Under the pieces are notes generated by a model. The model searched no databases. It was given only the letters and a program-made list of their open reading frames with translations, and was not told the DNA's origin. Below are positions 1-5,505 of a stretch of 5,970 bases of DNA, in pieces. Where the stretch lies: the NCBI GenBank assembly GCA_021815245.1, contig JAKAHF010000173.1:1-5970 (forward strand), written 5' to 3'. Each line of letters opens with the position of its first letter. Positions within the stretch are counted from its first letter, which is position 1. The translations under genes and the position numbers were made by a program. The stretch is from Actinomycetes bacterium. GTDB taxonomy: Bacteria; Actinomycetota; Thermoleophilia; RBG-16-64-13.

Positions 1-294
1 GGCGTCCTGGCCAAAGGTGGTGACGTCGTATGCGCGGGCATCCACATGAGCGACATTCCGTCGTTCGACTATGAGCGTCTCTGGGGAGAGCGGGCCGTTC
101 GTTCGGTCGCAAATCTCACCCGGCGCGACGGACAGGAGTTTCTTGCCCTGGCTCCACAGGTGCCGGTGCACACGGAGGTCGAGGAGTTCGGCCTCGAAGA
201 GGCCAACGAGGCACTCGACGCGCTGCGTCGCGGCGCGATCAGCGGCGCGGCGGTGCTCGTGATCGACGATGCCGCGTCTTCGAAGGGAGGATGA
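1..294 (+). CDS. Zinc-type alcohol dehydrogenase (MDR superfamily), C-terminal part
   Basis: The 5' end is outside the window. The reading frame is open from base 1 to a TGA at 292-294 and gives 97 residues. The visible part starts at a Rossmann-fold strand and turn (LAKGGDVVCAGIHMSDIP), then runs through an ERAVRSVANLTR segment to a closing helix and strand (ANEALDALRRG, then GAAVLVIDD). This is the usual end of zinc-dependent medium-chain alcohol dehydrogenases. It most resembles the bacterial zinc-binding alcohol dehydrogenase family whose members end in a Gly-Ala-Ala-Val-Leu-Val strand. Such enzymes oxidise alcohols to aldehydes or ketones with NAD(P) in the cytoplasm. The catalytic and structural zinc ligands lie in the missing N-terminal half, so activity cannot be judged and the substrate is unknown. 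The stop is only 4 bases before the E1 alpha start, so the two genes are probably co-transcribed. Confidence 0.85.
   Translation, partial: GVLAKGGDVVCAGIHMSDIPSFDYERLWGERAVRSVANLTRRDGQEFLALAPQVPVHTEVEEFGLEEANEALDALRRGAISGAAVLVIDDAASSKGG
283..290 (+). promoter_or_regulatory. Ribosome binding site for E1 alpha
   Basis: AAGGGAGG lies 8 bases before the ATG at 299, a near-ideal Shine-Dalgarno sequence and spacing. It supports 299 as the start over the in-frame ATG at 269, which lies inside the upstream gene and would add ten residues unlike the family. The site sits within the last codons of the alcohol dehydrogenase gene, as expected for an operon junction. Confidence 0.75.
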
Positions 295-298
295 CGCC

Positions 299-1429
299 AT
301 GCCCGTGCGTCCCTTGGTTTCGTACTCGATAGAGCGCGTGGAGGTGATGGACCCTGAGGGTGCGGTCGACCGCGCTCTCATGCCCGAGCTCACGCCTGAA
401 GAGATCAAGCGGCTCTACGAGCACATGGTGCTGACCCGCCAGTTCGACGAGCGCATGTTCAAGATGCAGCGCCAGGGTCGCTTGGGCACGTTCGCCCGGG
501 TGGCCGGCCAGGAGGGAGCCCATGTGGGCGCAGCCTTCGCGCTGCGCCCCGACGACTGGTACGTGCCGGCCTTCCGCGAGATGGGGGCGTTGTTGCTGCG
601 GGGCTACCCGCTCGACAAGTTTCTGCAGTACTGGGGCGGCGACGAGCGGGGCAACGCGCTGCCAAAGGAGCTGCGCACACTCCCCGTCGCGATCCCGGTG
701 GGAACGCACATGCTGCACGCGGTCGGCATCGCCTGGGCGATGAAGCAAGCGGGTGAAGATGTGGCGGTGCTGACCGTCTTCGGCGAGGGAGCGACCTCGG
801 AGGGCGACTTCAGCGAGGCCATGAACTTGGCGGCCGTCTTCAAGGTGCCCGTGGTCTTCTTCTGCCAGAACAACCACTACGCGATCTCAGTGCCGTACAC
901 GAAGCAGACCGCTGCGCCCACCGTGGCGCAGAAGGCGCTGGGCTACGGCATGTTCGGCGTGCAGGTCGACGGCAACGATGTGTTCGCGGTCTACCGGGTC
1001 ACGCACGAGGCCCTGGCGCGTGCCCGCGAGTCGCACGAGCCGACCCTCATCGAGGCCGATACCTACCGCGTGACCGACCACACCACGTCAGACGACGCCC
1101 GCCGCTACCGCTCCGACGACGAGGTCGCCCCGTGGCGCGAGCGCGACCCGATCGACCGGTTGGCCCGCTACATGCGGCTGAACGGCCTGCTCGACGATGG
1201 CGGCGCCGCGGCCGTGCTCGCAGAGGCCGACCGCCGCGTGGCCGAGGCGGTGGCGTCATTCGAGGCCATCGAGCCTCCCGCGATCGACGAGATCTTCAAC
1301 CATGTCTTCTCCGAGAGCACTCCGCTCCTGGCCGAGCAGAAGGCGGCTTTGATGAAGCGGCTCGCAGCGACCCGGGCGGGTGGCTCCGGGCCGGGTCAGG
1401 GTGGCCCCGCAAAGGCGGGTGCGGCATGA
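299..1429 (+). CDS. pdhA: 2-oxoacid (probably pyruvate) dehydrogenase E1 component, alpha subunit
   Basis: 376 residues, the usual length for E1 alpha of Gram-positive-type heterotetrameric pyruvate dehydrogenases. With E1 beta it performs thiamine-diphosphate-dependent decarboxylation of a 2-oxoacid and reductive acylation of the E2 lipoyl group in the cytoplasm. Visible features are the N-terminal QRQGRLGTFARVAGQEG segment (residues 57-73), the ThDP/Mg motif starting GEGATSEGDF (162-171) and closing with NN at 191-192, and the phosphorylation-loop-like segment YRVTDHTTSDD (256-266) with His261 in the place of the conserved loop histidine. The motif reads GEG rather than the commoner GDG, as also occurs in branched-chain 2-oxoacid dehydrogenase E1 alpha. 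The N-terminal layout favours pyruvate, while GEG and the HTTSDD loop leave a branched-chain substrate possible. The last 18 residues are Gly/Ala/Pro-rich and probably disordered. The stop overlaps the E1 beta start (ATGA). Confidence 0.92.
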   Translation: MPVRPLVSYSIERVEVMDPEGAVDRALMPELTPEEIKRLYEHMVLTRQFDERMFKMQRQGRLGTFARVAGQEGAHVGAAFALRPDDWYVPAFREMGALLLRGYPLDKFLQYWGGDERGNALPKELRTLPVAIPVGTHMLHAVGIAWAMKQAGEDVAVLTVFGEGATSEGDFSEAMNLAAVFKVPVVFFCQNNHYAISVPYTKQTAAPTVAQKALGYGMFGVQVDGNDVFAVYRVTHEALARARESHEPTLIEADTYRVTDHTTSDDARRYRSDDEVAPWRERDPIDRLARYMRLNGLLDDGGAAAVLAEADRRVAEAVASFEAIEPPAIDEIFNHVFSESTPLLAEQKAALMKRLAATRAGGSGPGQGGPAKAGAA

Positions 1430-2409
1430 CCCAGCGTCTCAACATGGTCGAGGCGATCGACCAAGCACTGCAGGCTGAGATGCTCCGCGATCACAAGATG
1501 ATCGTCCTCGGCGAAGACGTGGGCCGTGATGGAGGGGTCTTCAGGGTGACCGACGGTCTCGTGCAGCGCTTCGGCGAAGACCGGGTCATCGACATGCCCT
1601 TGGGGGAGTCGGGCATCGTGGGCATGGCGATCGGCATGGCCATCGCCGGCTACCACCCGGTGGCCGAGATCCAATTCTCTGGGTTCGTGTATCCGGCCTA
1701 CGATCAACTCGTCTCACACGCGGCCCGCATGCGCAATCGCAGCAGGGGGGAGTTCACCGTGCCTCTTGTCGTTCGCATGCCGTATGGGGGAGGCATCAGG
1801 GCACTCGAGCACCACTCCGAGAGCATGGAGGCCATCTTCGCCCACGTGCCCGGTCTCAAGGTGGTCGTGCCCGCAGACCCGTACGAAGCGAAGGGCCTGC
1901 TCACGGCCGCCGTGCGCGATCCCGACCCTGTGGTGTTCTTCGAACCCGCGCGTGTCTACCGGGCTATCAAGACCGATGTGCCCGAGGAGTCGTACACTCT
2001 GCCGCTCGGCAAAGCCCGCGTGGTGCGAGAGGGCAGAGACATCACGGCCATCGCCTGGGGCGCCCACGTGCGCACCTTGAAGGAGGCGGCCCAGAAACTC
2101 GAAGCCGAGGACGCCGCCGACGTGGAGATCATCGACGTGCGGAGTCTCGCGCCGTTCGATTACGAGACCGTCATCGCGAGCGTCGTCAAGACCGGCCGCG
2201 CCGTGATCGTGCACGAGGCGCCGCGCACGTGTGGGTTCGGGGCCGAGATCTCGGCACAGATCATGGAGCGGGCGGTGCTGCATCTGGAGGCGCCGGTGGT
2301 GCGGGTGACGGGATTCGACACGCCTCCGCCGCTATCAAAGCTGGAGGATTACTTCCAGCCTGACGTAGACTCGGTGGTAGAGGCGATCAGAGGCTGTCTG
2401 CGGTTCTAG
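1426..2409 (+). CDS. pdhB: 2-oxoacid (probably pyruvate) dehydrogenase E1 component, beta subunit
   Basis: 327 residues, the standard length for E1 beta. It pairs with E1 alpha to form the alpha2beta2 thiamine-diphosphate decarboxylase. The start is the ATG in the ATGA overlap at 1426, giving MTQRLNMVEAIDQAL, the normal family N-terminus; a longer upstream reading would be out-of-frame E1 alpha sequence. A weak purine-rich site (AAAGGCGGG, 1411-1419) precedes it, and translation is probably coupled. Visible features are LGEDVG (28-33), PLGESGIVGMAIG (58-70) with Glu61 at the position of the ThDP-activating glutamate, EHHSES (128-133) with His130 matching the conserved active-site histidine, the PGLKVVVPADPYEAKGLL segment (142-159), and the C-terminal transketolase domain with VHEAPRTCGFGAEI (262-275). 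Nothing is missing or truncated. Substrate identity follows E1 alpha and is equally uncertain. Confidence 0.93.
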   Translation: MTQRLNMVEAIDQALQAEMLRDHKMIVLGEDVGRDGGVFRVTDGLVQRFGEDRVIDMPLGESGIVGMAIGMAIAGYHPVAEIQFSGFVYPAYDQLVSHAARMRNRSRGEFTVPLVVRMPYGGGIRALEHHSESMEAIFAHVPGLKVVVPADPYEAKGLLTAAVRDPDPVVFFEPARVYRAIKTDVPEESYTLPLGKARVVREGRDITAIAWGAHVRTLKEAAQKLEAEDAADVEIIDVRSLAPFDYETVIASVVKTGRAVIVHEAPRTCGFGAEISAQIMERAVLHLEAPVVRVTGFDTPPPLSKLEDYFQPDVDSVVEAIRGCLRF

Positions 2410-2482
2410 GCGAGCGGCCAAGAATGCAGGTCACTGCCTGGGGGCATAGTCAACACGAGGCCGGGAGAGGGAGAAGAGCATC
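2410..2482 (+). other. 73-base gap between E1 beta and the nitroreductase pair
   Basis: No gene and no convincing -35/-10 promoter is seen. A small imperfect hairpin can be drawn: ATGC plus AGG (2424-2430) with CCT (2437-2439) and GCAT (2444-2447), a 6-base loop and a 4-G bulge. It lacks a T tract, so it is not a recognisable terminator. A purine-rich run at 2463-2473 (core AGGGAG, 2468-2473) ends 9 bases before the GTG at 2483 and is the likely ribosome binding site for the first nitroreductase. Confidence 0.5.
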
Positions 2483-3244
2483 GTGGAGTACGAGCAACTA
2501 CTGGAGCTGATCACAACGCGGCGCACCTTGAGGGCAATCAAGCCCGATCCTATCCCCAACGAGTTGGTGGAGAAGCTTCTCGAGGCGGCCCGGTGGGCTC
2601 CAACCGGCTTCAACATGCAGCCGGTCGAGTTTCAGGTCGTCATGGATCTTGAACTGCGCATGCAGTTCAAGCAGATCGTCGACGAGTACAAGAACAGTGA
2701 CTTCTTCGCGCTCGAGGCCACCCGCGAATCGTGGCAGGGCTCGCCGTGGTCGAGGGAGACCCACGGCCGCTGGGAGTGTCCGCTCGCCCCGGTGAACATC
2801 TTCATACTGGGCGACACGAGGCGTGGGGTGGGACTGCCGATGGCGGCCCGGTGCGCCAAGCAAAAGGGCGACTCCATCTTCGAATCGTCGCTGTCGAACG
2901 CGTTCATGTACATGTGGCTCGCGGCGCACACGCTGGGATTGGCGGCGCAGCCCGTGAGTGGAGTGAAATACCCCAAGGTGCAGGGTCTTGTGAAGCACCT
3001 GCTGAATCTGCCCGACTTCATCTACATATACGACGTGTTCCTGGTCGGATACAGCGCCATGGAAGGTGGCCCGTCGGCGAAGCTGATGCGCCACCTCGAC
3101 GAGATGGTGCACTACGACAGGGCCGGAGACGACGAGTTCCTGAGCGAGGATGAGTTGCGCAGACAGATCGTCAAGCTCCGGGCGGGCAACGTGGCGAGGC
3201 ATGTCGAGGGTGACCGCGCCCAAGGCGAGGCCGACCGGCCATGA
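2483..3244 (+). CDS. Nitroreductase-family FMN protein, first of a tandem pair
   Basis: 253 residues beginning at GTG, supported by the AGGGAG site 9 bases upstream. It has the nitroreductase fold: an N-terminal FMN-phosphate motif (RRTLRAIK, 13-20), the ARWAPTGFNMQP segment (36-47), a Gly-rich helix region (MWLAAHTLGLAAQPVSGV, 144-161), and a closing strand with VGY (188-190) followed by KLMRHLDEMVH (200-210). Family members are homodimeric or heterodimeric flavoproteins with FMN at the subunit interface, using NAD(P)H or other hydride donors; the natural substrate here is unknown. The stretch from about 70 to 130 is an insertion-like region with Cys99 in CPLAPV. A tail after residue 220 (ELRRQIVKLRAGNVARH) goes beyond the usual end of the fold. 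It is about 61% identical to the next gene and overlaps it by ATGA. Assignment to the superfamily is sure; the function is not. Confidence 0.87.
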   Translation: MEYEQLLELITTRRTLRAIKPDPIPNELVEKLLEAARWAPTGFNMQPVEFQVVMDLELRMQFKQIVDEYKNSDFFALEATRESWQGSPWSRETHGRWECPLAPVNIFILGDTRRGVGLPMAARCAKQKGDSIFESSLSNAFMYMWLAAHTLGLAAQPVSGVKYPKVQGLVKHLLNLPDFIYIYDVFLVGYSAMEGGPSAKLMRHLDEMVHYDRAGDDEFLSEDELRRQIVKLRAGNVARHVEGDRAQGEADRP

Positions 3245-4026
3245 GCGGCGGGGAGAAGTCACCTCTCGGCGCACCAGAGTCGGCGGCCTACGACGAACTG
3301 CTGGCCCTTGCCAAGAGCCGGAGAACGGTGCGGGCGTTCAAGGACGATCCCGTGCCGCCTGAGTCGGTCGACAAGATGCTCGAGATGGCTCGTTGGGCGC
3401 CGACCGGCTTCAACATGCAGCCGGCCGAACTGCTGGTGCTGACCGAGCTCGAACTGCGCATGTCGGTGAAGCAGATCGTCGATGACTGGATCGACAGTGA
3501 CTTCTACCAACTGGAGGCCACGCGCGAGGCCTGGCAGGGTCCGGCTTGGACACTCGAGAACCGGGGGAGAGTCGCCTGTCCCCTGGCGCCGGTCTTCATC
3601 GTCATCGCCGGAGACACGCGCCGCAAGCTCGGGCTGCCCATGAACGCGCGGCACGAGGTGCCCAAGGGCGAATCGATCTTCGAGACTTCGCTCGCGAATG
3701 TCTTCATGTATCTGTGGCTCGCCGCGAGCAGTCTCGGGCTGGGCGCTCAACCGGTTTCGTCGGTCAAGAGCGCGAGAGTGCAAGGCCTGCTGAAGCGCCT
3801 GCTGAACCTGCCCGACTACCTATACCTCTACGAGATGCTGGTGGTCGGATATCCTGCAGGCGAGCGACCGCCGGCCGCGAAGCTCATGCGGCACCTCGAG
3901 GACATGGTGCACCACGGAGCCCTCGATGACGCCGATCTGGTGACCGACGGCGAATTGAAGAAGCAGATACGCAAATTGAGGATGGGCAATGTCGCCCGCC
4001 ACCAAGAGGCGGCCGGCGGTAGGTAG
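3241..4026 (+). CDS. Nitroreductase-family FMN protein, second of a tandem pair
   Basis: 261 residues. The ATG lies in an ATGA overlap with the first nitroreductase, and AAGGCGAGG (3222-3230) lies 10 bases upstream. The motifs parallel its neighbour: RRTVRAFK (27-34), ARWAPTGFNMQP (50-61), CPLAPV with Cys113 (113-118), LWLAASSLGLGAQPVSSV (158-175), VGYP (202-205), KLMRHLEDMVH (214-224) and the tail ELKKQIRKLRMGNVARH (238-254). A hand alignment without gaps gives about 146 identities in 238 positions. It carries about 14 extra N-terminal residues. Because nitroreductases work as dimers sharing FMN sites, two coupled paralogues probably form a heterodimer, though two homodimers are possible. 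Both copies keep the FMN-binding arginines, so neither looks degenerate. Its role next to a 2-oxoacid dehydrogenase is unknown. Confidence 0.87.
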   Translation: MSGGEKSPLGAPESAAYDELLALAKSRRTVRAFKDDPVPPESVDKMLEMARWAPTGFNMQPAELLVLTELELRMSVKQIVDDWIDSDFYQLEATREAWQGPAWTLENRGRVACPLAPVFIVIAGDTRRKLGLPMNARHEVPKGESIFETSLANVFMYLWLAASSLGLGAQPVSSVKSARVQGLLKRLLNLPDYLYLYEMLVVGYPAGERPPAAKLMRHLEDMVHHGALDDADLVTDGELKKQIRKLRMGNVARHQEAAGGR

Positions 4027-4098
4027 ACTCGGGCGGCAAAAAGACGGCCCGCAGGCGCTGTGCGCCGGCGGGGCCCGCGTGACGACGGGGTGGTGACC
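4027..4098 (+). other. 72-base gap between the nitroreductases and E2
   Basis: No gene is seen. It contains a GC-rich stem-loop (listed separately) and, near its end, GGGGTGG (4087-4093), which lies 5 bases before the ATG at 4099 and is the likely E2 ribosome binding site. No convincing promoter hexamers are visible. Confidence 0.5.
4046..4075 (+). promoter_or_regulatory. GC-rich stem-loop upstream of E2
   Basis: Two nested inverted repeats are visible. The outer arms are GGCCC (4046-4050) and GGGCC (4071-4075); the inner arms are GGCGC (4054-4058) and GCGCC (4062-4066), around a TGT loop. Internal loops of 3 and 4 bases separate the two stems. No T tract follows, so a standard intrinsic terminator is unlikely. 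It could be an mRNA processing or stability element that sets E2 level relative to the upstream genes. In such GC-rich DNA, chance pairing is also possible. Confidence 0.4.
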
Positions 4099-5505
4099 AT
4101 GGCGTACGAGTTCAGATTCCCCGACATCGGCGAGGGCGTCGCCGAGGGTGAGATCCTCGGGTGGAGGGTGAAGGAAGGCGACGTCGTCGCCGAAGACCAG
4201 ATACTGGCCGAGATCGAGACCGACAAGGCGGTGGTCGAACTGCCGTCGCCGAAGGCGGGCCGGGTCGTCGGTCTGCACGGCGCAGAGGGCGACGTGATCA
4301 AGGTCGGCGACGTGCTCGCCACGATAGACGAGACGGGTACTTCGATGCCCGCTCCGGCGATGCCCACACCTGCCGCGCCCGAAGCCGAAGAGGTGCCCTA
4401 TACGGGATCGGTCGTGGGACGGCTCGAAGAGGCGCCCGACGAGGAGCCGGCGCCCGTGGCGACGATCCCGGGCGCGGCCCCGGTGGAGCCCGAAGTGCTG
4501 GCCATGCCTTCAGTGCGTGCGCTCGCGAAGGAACTCGGTGTCGACCTGGCCTCTATCAGGGGCACCGGCCCCGGAGGGCGGGTGCTGAAACAGGATGTCG
4601 AAGACGTGGCCGAGAATGCCGCGTACGGCGTGCCTCTCGCTCCGGCTGCGGTGCGGATACCCGGCCGAACGGCCACCGGCGCGGCGCCGAGCGGCGCCGA
4701 TCAGCCACCGGCGATGCCTGTGGCGGCTGCGGCTGCCGCGCCACTCCCGCAGGGAGTCGCCGCCCCCATCATGGGCGGCACCCTGCAGGACGACGGTTTC
4801 GGAACGGTCGAGAGGGTGCCGTTCCGGGGGATCCGACGCACCATGGCGCGGCGCATGAGCGAGTCGCTGGCCAAGCAGGCCCAGGTCACGACCACCGACG
4901 ACGCTGATGTGAGCGTGATACGGCATATCCGCGAGAAAGAGCGCTCGGTAGCGGCCGAGCGCGGGGTGCGGCTCACCTACCTTGCCTTCGCGGTGAAGGC
5001 CTGCACGGCGGCCTTGCAGCGGTTTCCTCGCATGAACGCGACTCTCGACGACGCGGGCGAGGAGTTCTCGCTCAAGCGCTACTACAATATCGGCATAGCC
5101 ATCGACACGAAGGGCGGCTTGGTGGTGCCGAACATCAAGACGGCCGACCAAAAGAGCATATTCGAGATCGCGGCCGAGATCGTCGACCTGGCCGGGCGCG
5201 CCGATCAGAGGCGCATCGACCTGCAGGAGCTCAAAGGCGGCACGTTCACCATCAGCAACTACGGCGCGATCGGGGGGCTCTACGCGACTCCCGTCATCAA
5301 CTACCCCGAGGTGGCCATCCTGGGCATGGGCCGCGTGCGCGAGATGCCTGTCGTACGGGAGGGCGCAGTGGCGCCCCGTCTGATGCTGCCTCTGTCGCTG
5401 ACGTTCGACCATCGACTGATCGACGGTGCTGAAGCGACCCGTTTTCTCAACTTGGTCATAAGCTATCTCGAAGATCCCGATCTGATGCTGCTTGAAGGAG
5501 TGTAG
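4099..5505 (+). CDS. pdhC: Dihydrolipoamide acyltransferase, E2 component of 2-oxoacid dehydrogenase complex
   Basis: 468 residues; forms the core of the complex and transfers the acyl group from lipoyl-lysine to CoA. The domains in order are: one lipoyl domain (about 1-78) with ETDKAV and Lys43 as the lipoylation site; an Ala/Pro/Glu-rich linker (about 80-133); a peripheral-subunit-binding domain (about 134-170, MPSVRALAKELGVDL then RGTGPGGRVLKQDVE) that holds E1 and/or E3; a second long Ala/Pro linker (about 175-235); and the catalytic domain (about 236-468). The catalytic domain has GGTFTISNYGAIGG (380-393), INYPEVAILGMGR (400-412) and the active-site motif DHRLIDGAEA (437-446) with His438 and Asp442. 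The ATG at 4099 is chosen because MAYEFRFPDIGEG is the normal N-terminus; in-frame GTGs at 4090 and 4093 are alternatives. A farther start at 4060 would fall in the stem-loop. Acyl specificity (acetyl or branched-chain) cannot be read from the sequence. Confidence 0.93.
   Translation: MAYEFRFPDIGEGVAEGEILGWRVKEGDVVAEDQILAEIETDKAVVELPSPKAGRVVGLHGAEGDVIKVGDVLATIDETGTSMPAPAMPTPAAPEAEEVPYTGSVVGRLEEAPDEEPAPVATIPGAAPVEPEVLAMPSVRALAKELGVDLASIRGTGPGGRVLKQDVEDVAENAAYGVPLAPAAVRIPGRTATGAAPSGADQPPAMPVAAAAAAPLPQGVAAPIMGGTLQDDGFGTVERVPFRGIRRTMARRMSESLAKQAQVTTTDDADVSVIRHIREKERSVAAERGVRLTYLAFAVKACTAALQRFPRMNATLDDAGEEFSLKRYYNIGIAIDTKGGLVVPNIKTADQKSIFEIAAEIVDLAGRADQRRIDLQELKGGTFTISNYGAIGGLYATPVINYPEVAILGMGRVREMPVVREGAVAPRLMLPLSLTFDHRLIDGAEATRFLNLVISYLEDPDLMLLEGV
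5495..5500 (+). promoter_or_regulatory. Ribosome binding site for the futalosine-hydrolase-like gene
   Basis: AAGGAG, a strong Shine-Dalgarno core, lies in the last codons of E2 and ends 4 bases before the GTG at 5505. The spacing is short but workable. It supports 5505 as the start over the later in-frame GTGs at 5538 and 5559, and points to translational coupling with E2. Confidence 0.6.

Noticed and set aside
239..877. 212-codon open frame on the - strand opposite E1 alpha
   Set aside because: It overlaps the conserved N-terminal half of E1 alpha and the end of the dehydrogenase; no domain or ribosome site is seen.
1132..1425. N-terminal extension of E1 beta by 98 codons
   Set aside because: The added sequence is out-of-frame E1 alpha coding DNA giving an Arg-rich peptide; the ATG at 1426 gives the normal family N-terminus and an ATGA junction.
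2424..2447. Terminator or operator after E1 beta
   Set aside because: The inverted repeat is imperfect (4-base bulge, 6-base loop) and no T tract follows; not strong enough to call a regulatory site.
2498..3274. Long open frame on the - strand (258 codons) opposite the first nitroreductase
   Set aside because: It mirrors a clear conserved gene; its translation is rich in His/Arg/Val with no recognisable domain, as expected of antisense frames in high-GC DNA.
2483..4026. The two nitroreductases as one gene split by a frameshift, or one being a pseudogene
   Set aside because: Each is full length, with its own start, all fold motifs and the same tail; the pattern is a tandem duplication, not a broken gene.
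4060..4098. Upstream ATG start for E2, adding 13 residues
   Set aside because: The MAYEFRFPDIGEG start at 4099 matches the family, with GGGGTGG just before it, and the upstream ATG lies in the stem-loop without a good ribosome site.
4510..5412. 300-codon open frame on the - strand opposite E2
   Set aside because: The + strand frame contains all E2 catalytic motifs; the antisense product is an Arg/His-rich composition artefact with no family resemblance.
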